64,000 nt of DNA from Desulfoglaeba alkanexedens ALDC (GTDB lineage: Bacteria > Desulfobacterota > Syntrophobacteria > Syntrophobacterales > DSM-9756), in NCBI RefSeq assembly GCF_005377625.1, contig NZ_CP040098.1, forward strand, positions 310,001 to 374,000. Direction: 5' to 3'. The notes under the pieces were generated by a model. The model saw nothing but the letters and a program-made list of their open reading frames with translations. It was not told where the DNA came from and searched no databases. Below, one piece after another: positions 1 to 7,423 of this stretch (position 1 is its first letter; each line of letters starts with the position of its first letter). The translations under genes were made by a program, and so were the position numbers.

Positions 1-306
1 CATCCATTCGATGGCCCGCGTCGGCTGGATCCGATCCTTGCGCCACCACTCCAAGTCGAAAATATGGTCGAGCTGTTCCACGCGGGCCATGGCCAGGAGG
101 GGGAGCGCATCGTCGGGCCCGATTTCTTTGACCGTAAGATAGAAATCCTGCGCCGGGAGCGCCGCCGCCACCGCTTCCCCGTCCTTTCGGCCGAGAAGCA
201 GGTTCATGCGTTCCCGGGCGGGAAGCACCATCAGATGGCGCGAAACCTCGCGAGGTTCCGCCTTCTCCAACCACTTGGCACCGAAGTCGATGATATTTTG
301 ATCCAT
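1..306 (-). CDS. DUF6178-like protein, N-terminal part (runs off the left edge)
   Basis: Minus-strand reading frame open from an ATG at 306 to the window edge, 102 codons with no stop. The protein begins MDQNIIDFGAKWLEKAEPRE and continues with LMVLPARERMNLLLGRKDGE and an acidic/aromatic stretch ending HIFDLEWWRKDRIQPTRAIEW. I recall this layout from the DUF6178 family, proteins of roughly 500 residues common in Desulfobacterota and of unknown function; that match is from memory. An AGGAGG lies 14 bases before the ATG, a long spacing, but no better in-frame start is visible. It is divergent from smsC. No signal peptide or membrane segment is visible in the part present. Confidence 0.55.
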   Translation of the reverse strand, partial: MDQNIIDFGAKWLEKAEPREVSRHLMVLPARERMNLLLGRKDGEAVAAALPAQDFYLTVKEIGPDDALPLLAMARVEQLDHIFDLEWWRKDRIQPTRAIEWM

Positions 307-498
307 GAGCTTTCGTGAAGCCTCCTGCAAACGACAGGGAACCCGCTTTCTTATTTCGCGGACCGAGCAAGAAGTCAAGATCGGAGCCATCGGAGCGGAA
401 GGCTTGGAAACACTTGCTTAAAAGCCGGCAAATGCTTAGGTAAGAGGCACGACGGCGGCGCTCGGATGTACGAACCAACACCACTCCAGGAGACCGAA

Positions 499-1266
499 AT
501 GCTTCTCATCGAAGACCTTCAAGTGGAACTGGCCGGAAACGTGATCCTCAAACATATCGATCTCGAGATCAAGCCGGGGGAAACCCATATACTTTTCGGA
601 CCCAACGGCTCGGGAAAGACTTCGCTCCTCATGACCATCATGGGTTACCCGCAGTACAAGGTGATCGCGGGGCGGATCGTCTTCAGAGGGGTGGACATCA
701 CGGACAAACCCATCAACGAGCGCGCCCGGATGGGAATCGGCATGGCTTACCAGCGCCCGCCCACCATCCACGGCCTCAAGACGCGCCAGATGGTTCAGAT
801 CTGCGCCGGGCGGCCGGACCTACCGGTGGATGAGCTGGCCCGCAAGGTGAACTTCAGCGACTTCTTGGAACGGGATATCAACGCCGGCTTTTCGGGAGGC
901 GAAATCAAGCGATCCGAACTCCTTCAGCTGATGGCCCAGAACCCGGACCTCCTGCTCTTCGACGAACCGGAATCGGGGGTGGACCTCGAAAACATCTCGC
1001 TCGTTGGAAACACCATCGCTCAGCTGCTGGAAAAGGAATTCGTGCCTTCCCAGGAAAAGACCATGCTCCAGAAGAAGCGCGAACGGCGTAAGATGGGACT
1101 CATCATCACCCACACCGGCTACGTACTCAACTACCTGAACGCCGACAAGGGCCAGGTGCTCTATAATGGGATTTTGAGCTGTGCGGACAATCCCCGCGAC
1201 ATTCTGAAATGCATCAGCGAACTGGGATACGAGGAGTGTGTGCGATGTACGCTCGCGAGCAACTGA
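499..1266 (+). CDS. smsC: SUF-like minimal system ATPase SmsC (SufC family)
   Basis: 255-residue ABC ATPase of the SufC type, the energy-coupling subunit of an Fe-S cluster scaffold in the cytoplasm. Visible are Walker A GPNGSGKTS, Q-loop YQRPPT, signature FSGGEIKRSELLQ, Walker B LLLFDEPESGVD and a switch histidine in IITHTG. The signature with EIKRSE and the DEPESGVD box are typical of SufC rather than transport ATPases. The ATG at 499 is chosen over one at 466 because CCAGGAGACC lies just before it. The gene overlaps the next by 22 bases. With only a SufBD-like partner and no sufS, sufU or sufE nearby, the pair fits the two-gene SMS system of anaerobes; sufC is the alternative name. Confidence 0.9.
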   Translation: MLLIEDLQVELAGNVILKHIDLEIKPGETHILFGPNGSGKTSLLMTIMGYPQYKVIAGRIVFRGVDITDKPINERARMGIGMAYQRPPTIHGLKTRQMVQICAGRPDLPVDELARKVNFSDFLERDINAGFSGGEIKRSELLQLMAQNPDLLLFDEPESGVDLENISLVGNTIAQLLEKEFVPSQEKTMLQKKRERRKMGLIITHTGYVLNYLNADKGQVLYNGILSCADNPRDILKCISELGYEECVRCTLASN

Positions 1267-2471
1267 GGGAGAAAGCCCTGAAGGCGGTGAACAAGGCGGC
1301 CGCTATCGGACCCGACGTTCATCTGGAAGAATTCGACAAGCGACCGGTGGCGCATGAATACATGCCCGACGAGAAACTGCGGATGCTTCCCGCCGAAGAG
1401 CAGAAGCGGCTGATCATGGCGGGACTCGACCTTTCCGAAAAGGAACGGGCCGGGACCTATTTTCAGAAGGACAGCACCGTGGTTCACTGCAAGTCGAAGC
1501 AAAAGGGCATCGAGGTCATGTCCATCCGCAAGGCCCTGGAAAGCCACGAGTGGATCTACGACTACTACTGGAAACTGATGGCGGTGGATACAGACAAGTA
1601 CACGGCGGCCGCCGAGTTGGACCTTCACGACGGCTACGTGATCCGGGCCCTTCCTGGGGAAAAGTCCGTCTATCCTGTCCAGGCGTGCCTTTATATCGAC
1701 AAGGAAGGCCTGCAGCAAAACGTCCACAACATCATCATCGCGGAAGAAGACTCGGAGCTCCACATCATCACGGGGTGCTCCACGTCGCCTCACACCCGGA
1801 GGGCCGCCCACGTGGGCATTTCCGAGTTCTTCGTCAAGAAGAACGCCAAGTTGACCTTCACCATGATTCACAACTGGGCCGAAGAGATGATCGTGCGCCC
1901 CCGATCGGTGGCCCAGGTGGAAGAAGGCGGGCTGTTCATCAACAATTACATCTGCATGAGGCCCGTTCGATCTTTGCAGATGTATCCCACCACGCACCTG
2001 GTGGGAGAAAATGCCGTGGCCCGGTTTTACAGCATCATCGTGGGGAGTCCGGAGACCGAATACGACGTGGGCGCCCGCGTTTACCTGAAAAAACCCGGTT
2101 CCCGCGCCGAGGTCGTGGCTCGAACCATCAGCAACGGCGGAAAGATCATCTCCCGAGGACATCTCATCGGCCAAGTGCCCGACATCAAGGCTCACCTGGA
2201 ATGTAAAGGGCTGATCCTGAACGGAGGCCTCATCCACGCCGTGCCGGAACTGGAAGGGCACGCAGACGGCGTGGAGATGTCCCACGAAGCGGCGGTGGGA
2301 AAGATCGCGCAGGAAGAGATCATGTACCTCATGTCGCGGGGGCTGAGCGAAGACGAAGCCACTTCCACTATCGTCCGCGGCTTCCTGAGCGTGGACATTC
2401 CGGGGCTTCCACCGCAGCTCAAAGCCGAAATCGACCGCGCCATCGAGGCGAGCGACAAGGACGTGATGTAG
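1245..2471 (+). CDS. smsB: SUF-like minimal system scaffold SmsB (SufB/SufD family)
   Basis: 408-residue SufB/SufD-family protein, predicted to form the Fe-S assembly scaffold with SmsC. The central part shows the family's beta-helix style (EDSELHIITGCSTSPH, VGISEFFVKKNAKLTFTMIHNW), followed by SRGHLIGQVPDIKAHLECKG and the C-terminal helical region MSHEAAVGKIAQEEIMYLMSRGLSEDEA, which carries the MSRG signature. It is somewhat shorter than SufB (about 470-490). The start at 1245 has GAGGAG eight bases upstream and lies inside the end of smsC, indicating translational coupling. A longer frame from 1209 is less likely. Only one SufBD paralogue is present, so it probably acts as a homodimer; that is inferred from the known SMS type. 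Confidence 0.88.
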   Translation: MYAREQLREKALKAVNKAAAIGPDVHLEEFDKRPVAHEYMPDEKLRMLPAEEQKRLIMAGLDLSEKERAGTYFQKDSTVVHCKSKQKGIEVMSIRKALESHEWIYDYYWKLMAVDTDKYTAAAELDLHDGYVIRALPGEKSVYPVQACLYIDKEGLQQNVHNIIIAEEDSELHIITGCSTSPHTRRAAHVGISEFFVKKNAKLTFTMIHNWAEEMIVRPRSVAQVEEGGLFINNYICMRPVRSLQMYPTTHLVGENAVARFYSIIVGSPETEYDVGARVYLKKPGSRAEVVARTISNGGKIISRGHLIGQVPDIKAHLECKGLILNGGLIHAVPELEGHADGVEMSHEAAVGKIAQEEIMYLMSRGLSEDEATSTIVRGFLSVDIPGLPPQLKAEIDRAIEASDKDVM

Positions 2472-2600
2472 CAGCCGTGCCCGCGTTCGCCCATGCGTTC
2501 TGCTTCGAGGGCACGAAAACCCGCGGGGCGACTGGGACGCTCCGGCCCGGTTCCGAGACGGGGCCTGGGTCTACCAGGGACAAAAGAAAGGGCGGAAGAT

Positions 2601-2918
2601 ATGAAAAGTCTATTGGCCGTATGGCTGGCTTTGATAATGGTGAGCGGGTGCTTCACCCAAGCGGTCCGAGCGGAAGAGCAAGAAGCGCCCTACGAGGTGC
2701 CCGCGGCCGAACCGCCTTCCCCGGAACTGATGCTCGTGGATGTTTTCATCGTCCGCCCGGTGGGGCTGGCGGCCTGCGCCGTGGGCCTCCTTGGGAGCAT
2801 CGTGGCCATGCCCTTCGCCTCCCTATCGGGAAACGATCGGGAGGTGAGCCGCCGGCTCATCGCGGAGCCGTTCGCCTACACCTTCACCCGGCCGGTGGGT
2901 CACTTCGAACGCAAGTGA
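2601..2918 (+). CDS. small predicted lipoprotein of unknown function
   Basis: 105 residues. An N-terminal hydrophobic segment (LLAVWLALIMVSGC) ends in a lipobox-like VSGC with Cys17, so export and lipid attachment are plausible. The mature part has a conserved-looking core: VDVFIVRPVGLAACAVGLLG, IVAMPFASLSGN and a C-terminal AYTFTRPVGHFERK. I know similar small proteins (RPxGL..., PF..L.GN..., YTF.RP.G) as conserved hypotheticals in many Proteobacteria, with no assigned role. The ATG at 2601 has GGCGGAAGAT just before it; a longer frame from 2493 would remove the signal peptide from the N terminus. It follows smsB by 129 bases and may share its transcript. Confidence 0.75.
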   Translation: MKSLLAVWLALIMVSGCFTQAVRAEEQEAPYEVPAAEPPSPELMLVDVFIVRPVGLAACAVGLLGSIVAMPFASLSGNDREVSRRLIAEPFAYTFTRPVGHFERK

Positions 2919-2985
2919 AAGGGGCGGACCGGCGACTTTTCCGACCAACCGCCACGCCTTCAGCAAACGAGACCTCTGCACTACG

Positions 2986-3022
2986 CCGCAACCGGCGGGC
3001 CCAACGCCCCCGCCGGTTGCGG
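2986..3022. terminator. strong hairpin between convergent genes, possible bidirectional terminator
   Basis: A perfect 14-base inverted repeat, CCGCAACCGGCGGG (2986-2999) and its complement (3009-3022), with a 9-base loop. It lies between the 3' ends of the lipoprotein gene and the minus-strand fusion oxidoreductase. No U-tract follows on either strand, so intrinsic termination is not proven; it could instead protect the 3' ends. Confidence 0.5.
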
Positions 3023-3041
3023 GCCCAATGCCCGCCTGCGG

Positions 3042-6000
3042 CTACCCCGCGGTACCGAAGACCCTGACCTTCTTCCAAAGCGACTCCGCCCGGAAGAAAT
3101 CCTTCCATTCCGGCACGACGCTTCCCATCTCTTCCAGAATCGCCTCACGCCCCTTTGGAAACGCCAGGCCCTGGGCCGCCATGATGCGGGTCATCACGTC
3201 CCAGTCCGGAAGCGCTTCGCCCTCTGGAACCATGGCCTGTTCCAGCGGGAGGAGGCGCCCTTCCTGGTTGATCACGAGCCCCGGGGCTTCCCCGAACGCG
3301 GCGGCGGGCAGCACCACGTGGGCGAATTCCACGGCGGGGCCGACCACGTTGTCGACAAGAGCGATAAACTCCAATTGCTTCAGACTTTCCAGCCGAGCGC
3401 CATGGGACGCCTCGGTCAGGAACACGCTCTCCTGGACGAGAAGCCCGCGGAGCCTTCCGCTGTCGATGCCATCAATCACGCCGAACGACGCGGCTTTCGG
3501 AAGCGCCGGCACATCCCACAGTTCTCTCAGCCGTTCCAAGGCGCCCGCGTCGGACGCGGGTACGAATCCCGGCAGGCGCTCCGGGCTGACGCCGGCCAGC
3601 AGGGCGCCCAGGCCGTTCACCGTATCCAGGCACGGATACCACCCGCCGCCCAAGTCCTCTCCGGTGCACTTTCCGAAGAGCGCCAGGCCCGCCACGGCCT
3701 TGAAAAAGGCCTCAGCATCGCCGGGACTCATGGACCTGGCCGGCGGTACGGCGAAAACCACCGCAAACGTTTTCCACTGCTGCAGCATCTTCCGGAAGGC
3801 CTCGTAGGCTTCCGCCGGAATCCAGGCTTCCTTCGGATCGAACGGTTCGCCTTTGAGCCAACCGCGAACCTGGGCGACCGCCGCCGGATCCAGCCCTTCG
3901 CTCCGCCCTTCCAGTGCCCAGGCCAAGTCGGCCATCAGCTTGGGCCATACCTCCGGTGGCGCCACCAGCGACCGGAACGCAAAGGGCGTCAACCCGTCGG
4001 CTGCCTCACCGATCTGCAGCAGCGGCACATTCCGACGCCTCACGGTTCGTCGGATGAGGGTGGCCACAACGGGTGAGCGTTTTTCCAGTTCGTCTCCGAT
4101 CACGAGGAAGCCTTCGGCGTGTTCCAGGTCGGTCATGGGCCTGGACATGGCTCGCACACCCAGGATCTGCCGGCTGAGTTCCACCAACGCCTCCGCGGCG
4201 GCTCGACCAGGGAAATCCACCAGGTGCGTCCCGAAGCCCAGGCGCATCCATTTTTCCAGCAGGTACAGCGATTCCAGAGAAGCGGCCGGCGACCCCACGG
4301 CCCCCACGGCCTCCGCGCCGTAGCGGTCCGCCACGCTCTTCAACCCCTGGATCACCGTCTCCACGGCCTTCCCCCAGGACACCGGGACCAGCGATCCGTT
4401 CTCCCTGACCAGAGGCCGGGTGATCCGATGGGTCTTCCAGTGCATGTCGTAGGACCGAAAGCGGCCGCGCTTGCACGTGGACGCCCGGCCGGGCGGCGCG
4501 TCTCTTCCGTCGGCGATCCAGACCAAGCGGTTTCCTTTGACCTTCAGTTCCAGCTCGCAGCCGCATCCGCAGTGGATGCAATGAGTGAAAACCCCCCTCC
4601 ACTCGAGGCGTTCCACGGCGCGCCCCTGCCGGCGTTCCATGAGTGCCCCCGTGGGGCACAGGTCCACGCAAAGCCCGCAGGAGACGCAGCGGTCGTTGAA
4701 CCTCGGCCAGTCCTTGAAGTCAATGGCGTAGGAACACTGGAGCGTATCGCAAGCCACCTTGCAGCGTTCACAGCGAATGCACTTGTTGGGATCCAGGGCG
4801 ATCTCCGGGTGCGTGTCCACAGCGGCCACCCTCTGGAAGTGAATCTTCTTGCTCGGCTGATTTCTCCAGTCCACCTGGAACTCGTTCATGAGTTCCCGGA
4901 GCCGGCAGTCGAAGGCCGCCGAACAGCCGCACTCCAGGCAGCGTTCGGCTTCCCGTCGGGCCTGTTCCTCGCTCAGCCCCAGTTCCACTTCCATGAAACT
5001 GCCGACCCGCTGCCCCACCTGGACTTCCGGCATGCGTTCCCTCGGAATGGTCTTGTAGGCTCCGAAAGGTTCCCGATCCACGTGGTCCAGGTCGCCCTTG
5101 CTGATATTGAAGTGAAGCGGTTCCGGCTGGACTTCGTTCACCTGGAAATACCGGTTCAGAGAATAGGCCGCCTTACGGCCGTCGGCCAGAGCAGCCACCA
5201 CGGTCATGGGACCCCGGAAGAGATCGCCGCCTACGAAGACCATTTCATGGCCCGTATGCATGCTTCTCGGATCGCCTCCGATGGTGCTCCAGCGCGTTAC
5301 CGGAAGCTCCGCCATGGCAGGATCCTGATCCGGAAGAAGCACTTCGGGAAACTGCCCGATGGCGCTGATCACTTGGTCCACGTCGAGGACGGCCTCGGAT
5401 CCCTCGATGGGTACCGGACGGCGCCTTCCGCCGGCGTCCGGTTCACCCAGTTCCATACGCAGAAATTCCAGCTGCTGAACCTTACCGCCTTCGCCGATGA
5501 CCCGGGTGGGCGCCGCAAGGAGTTGAATGTCCACCCCCTCCGCTTCCGCCGCCTCGATTTCTTCGTGGCTCGCCGGCATTTCCTTTCGGGACCGCCGGTA
5601 CAGGATAGTCACCTTTTCGGCACCCATCCTCAGGCACGTGCGGGCCGCATCGATGGCCACGTTGCCTCCGCCGATCACCACCACGCGCCGGCCCCCTTTA
5701 ACCGGCCTTCCGGCAGCCACATCTTCCAGGAAGGTGACCCCGCTAACCACGCCCTCCAGATCTTCCCCCACGATCCCCAACTTCCGGGTACCCCAGGCGC
5801 CGATGGCGAGAAAGATCGCTTCGTAGCCTTCCTTCTTCAGGTCGTCCAGGGTGAAGTCCTTACCCCAGCGGACCCCCGTCTTCACCTCCACGCCCAGGCT
5901 CAAGATCCCGTCGATCTCCCAGTCCAGAACTTTCTTCGGAAGCCGGTATTCGGGAATCCCGTAGCGGAGCATGCCCCCGAGCTTGTCCCGGGCTTCAAAG

Positions 6001-6665
6001 ATCGTCACGCCGTGACCCAACGCTCTCAGGTAATAGGCGGCGCTCAACCCCGCCGGCCCGCCGCCCACGATGGCCACGTGCCGACCCGTGCCGGGCGGCA
6101 CCGTGGGCAGGATCCGCTCCCCGCTTCTCATTTCGAAGTCGGCCAGGAAACGCTTGCAGTGATTGATGTTGACCGCTTCGTCTACCAGGAGCCTGCGGCA
6201 CTGCCCTTCGCAGGGGTGAGGGCAAACGCGGCCGATGGTCGCGGGCATGGGTATCTTTTCCTTGATGAGCCGAACCGCCTCCTGGTATTCCCCGTGGCGG
6301 ATGAGCGCCAGGTAGCCCTGGATGTCCACGTTGGCCGGGCAGGTGAGCGAACAGGGCGCTACGCAGTCGCCGTAATGCGTGTCCAGGATAAGCTCCAGCA
6401 GGAGCTTCCGGGTCTTATCCAGGTTCGCGCCGGTCGTTGTCACGTCCATGCCTTCCACCACGGGCGTGCTGCACGCCGCCTTGAACTGCTGCTCGCCCGC
6501 CACCGCCACCACGCACAGACGGCAATTCTCCAGGGGTTTGAGAAGCGGGCTGTAGCAGAGGGTGGGGATGTAGACACCTTCCCTGCGAGCGACATCGAGA
6601 ATCGTGCTTCCCTCGGGAGCCTGAACCGTTTTGCCGTCAAGCCGAATGGTCACCGTCTTTTCCAT
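3042..6665 (-). CDS. fusion oxidoreductase: 2Fe-2S ferredoxin, GltD-like FAD/NAD(P) module, 2x4Fe-4S, molybdopterin-type domain
   Basis: 1207 residues, cytoplasmic. Domains in order: a NuoG-type 2Fe-2S domain (Cys37, 48, 51, 65); a glutamate-synthase beta-like module with N-terminal Fe-S cysteines (about 101-156), a first dinucleotide fold VAIVGGGPAGLSAA (198-210) and a second VVVIGGGNVAIDAA (328-341); extra cysteines near 576-587; a ferredoxin-like pair CIRCERCKVAC (629-639) and CVSCGLCVDLCP (660-671); then a bis-MGD enzyme-like domain opening with a 4Fe-4S site (Cys696, 699, 703, 731). Where formate dehydrogenases carry the catalytic Sec/Cys, this protein reads LVDFPGRAAAEAL (815-827), with no cysteine. 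It therefore probably moves electrons between NAD(P)H, Fe-S centres and a partner rather than reducing a substrate at molybdenum. GGAGGAACTCT precedes the ATG. Substrate unknown. Confidence 0.85.
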   Translation of the reverse strand: MEKTVTIRLDGKTVQAPEGSTILDVARREGVYIPTLCYSPLLKPLENCRLCVVAVAGEQQFKAACSTPVVEGMDVTTTGANLDKTRKLLLELILDTHYGDCVAPCSLTCPANVDIQGYLALIRHGEYQEAVRLIKEKIPMPATIGRVCPHPCEGQCRRLLVDEAVNINHCKRFLADFEMRSGERILPTVPPGTGRHVAIVGGGPAGLSAAYYLRALGHGVTIFEARDKLGGMLRYGIPEYRLPKKVLDWEIDGILSLGVEVKTGVRWGKDFTLDDLKKEGYEAIFLAIGAWGTRKLGIVGEDLEGVVSGVTFLEDVAAGRPVKGGRRVVVIGGGNVAIDAARTCLRMGAEKVTILYRRSRKEMPASHEEIEAAEAEGVDIQLLAAPTRVIGEGGKVQQLEFLRMELGEPDAGGRRRPVPIEGSEAVLDVDQVISAIGQFPEVLLPDQDPAMAELPVTRWSTIGGDPRSMHTGHEMVFVGGDLFRGPMTVVAALADGRKAAYSLNRYFQVNEVQPEPLHFNISKGDLDHVDREPFGAYKTIPRERMPEVQVGQRVGSFMEVELGLSEEQARREAERCLECGCSAAFDCRLRELMNEFQVDWRNQPSKKIHFQRVAAVDTHPEIALDPNKCIRCERCKVACDTLQCSYAIDFKDWPRFNDRCVSCGLCVDLCPTGALMERRQGRAVERLEWRGVFTHCIHCGCGCELELKVKGNRLVWIADGRDAPPGRASTCKRGRFRSYDMHWKTHRITRPLVRENGSLVPVSWGKAVETVIQGLKSVADRYGAEAVGAVGSPAASLESLYLLEKWMRLGFGTHLVDFPGRAAAEALVELSRQILGVRAMSRPMTDLEHAEGFLVIGDELEKRSPVVATLIRRTVRRRNVPLLQIGEAADGLTPFAFRSLVAPPEVWPKLMADLAWALEGRSEGLDPAAVAQVRGWLKGEPFDPKEAWIPAEAYEAFRKMLQQWKTFAVVFAVPPARSMSPGDAEAFFKAVAGLALFGKCTGEDLGGGWYPCLDTVNGLGALLAGVSPERLPGFVPASDAGALERLRELWDVPALPKAASFGVIDGIDSGRLRGLLVQESVFLTEASHGARLESLKQLEFIALVDNVVGPAVEFAHVVLPAAAFGEAPGLVINQEGRLLPLEQAMVPEGEALPDWDVMTRIMAAQGLAFPKGREAILEEMGSVVPEWKDFFRAESLWKKVRVFGTAG

Positions 6666-7018
6666 AGAGTTCCTCCGCCGGTTTCTTCGGGTATGGGCCC
6701 TGCCCGTTCACCACCTATTCCCAGGGCTGCGGCCGCTTCCAACGTGCAACCGGCCGCCGCAGGACAAGACTCCTTCACGACCGCTGATGGCCTCCCAGGG
6801 CTGCTTCGGAAGGGCCGAGTGTCGCCGGAGGTTGACAAGAGATTGAACCGCAGCAAGGAAAGATAAATTCCGAGAACAGAGGGAACGTTCAAGGGTGCCG
6901 GGCGCTCAAGGCTGACAGCTGAAGGGTGCGACCAAGGGAGTCGGAGTTTCGAAAAAAGCCACCGCCTGGACTCATCCCAGTCGGTTTGCGCCGGATCGCT
7001 TCAGGGGGTTCCGGTGCG
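6666..7018. other. 353-base intergenic region, no gene recognised
   Basis: Lies between the 5' end of the fusion oxidoreductase and the 3' end of the receiver gene, both on the minus strand, so it should hold the oxidoreductase promoter. I see no convincing -35/-10 pair, hairpin or short gene. A 12-base direct repeat TCCCAGGGCTGC occurs twice near 6718 and 6795 and may be chance. Confidence 0.4.
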
Positions 7019-7423
7019 TCATCCGCCGGTTCCCCGCTGAAGGAGCAGTTCGATGTTGTGCCGGAGCGCCTGGGGATCCACCGGTTTTTCCATGAAGATG
7101 TCGGCCGCGATCCAATCCATGTCTTCCTCTACCGTCCGCGTGTAACCCTTTTCGGTTTCCGGCTGGGCGGAAACGATGATGATGGGCAGCTTCCGAAGGG
7201 CGTCGTCCTGGCGGATCTTCACCGCGAAGCGCAACCCTTCGTCCATGGTGGCCATCATGATGTCCAGAACGAGCAGATCGGGTTTTTCCGATTCGATGAG
7301 GCGATGGCCGTCCTGAGTGTTGCTGGCGGTAGCCACATCATAGCCGAAGCGCTTCAAAATGGCACTGGTGATCTCCAGGAAACTGGGATCGTCGTCGATG
7401 ATCACTATCTTCTTCCCGCTCAT
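7019..7423 (-). CDS. single-domain response regulator (CheY-like receiver)
   Basis: 134 residues, a receiver domain only. The acidic pocket is DDDP near residues 10-13, the phospho-acceptor is the aspartate in LLVLDIMM near residue 54, and the switch residues are the serine in IIVSAQ and the lysine in MEKPV. No DNA-binding or enzymatic output domain follows, so the signal must pass to another protein or feed back on the kinase. The gene starts directly after the stop of the adjacent histidine kinase, making the two a cognate pair and operon. Confidence 0.9.
   Translation of the reverse strand: MSGKKIVIIDDDPSFLEITSAILKRFGYDVATASNTQDGHRLIESEKPDLLVLDIMMATMDEGLRFAVKIRQDDALRKLPIIIVSAQPETEKGYTRTVEEDMDWIAADIFMEKPVDPQALRHNIELLLQRGTGG

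Noticed and set aside
414-442. TTGCTT-17-TAGGTA as promoter of smsC
   Set aside because: The -10 matches only two of six consensus bases; too weak to list.
4119-6866. A 915-residue plus-strand open frame opposite the fusion oxidoreductase
   Set aside because: The minus strand encodes clear Fe-S and nucleotide-binding motifs; the plus frame has no recognisable domain and high Arg/His/Pro content.
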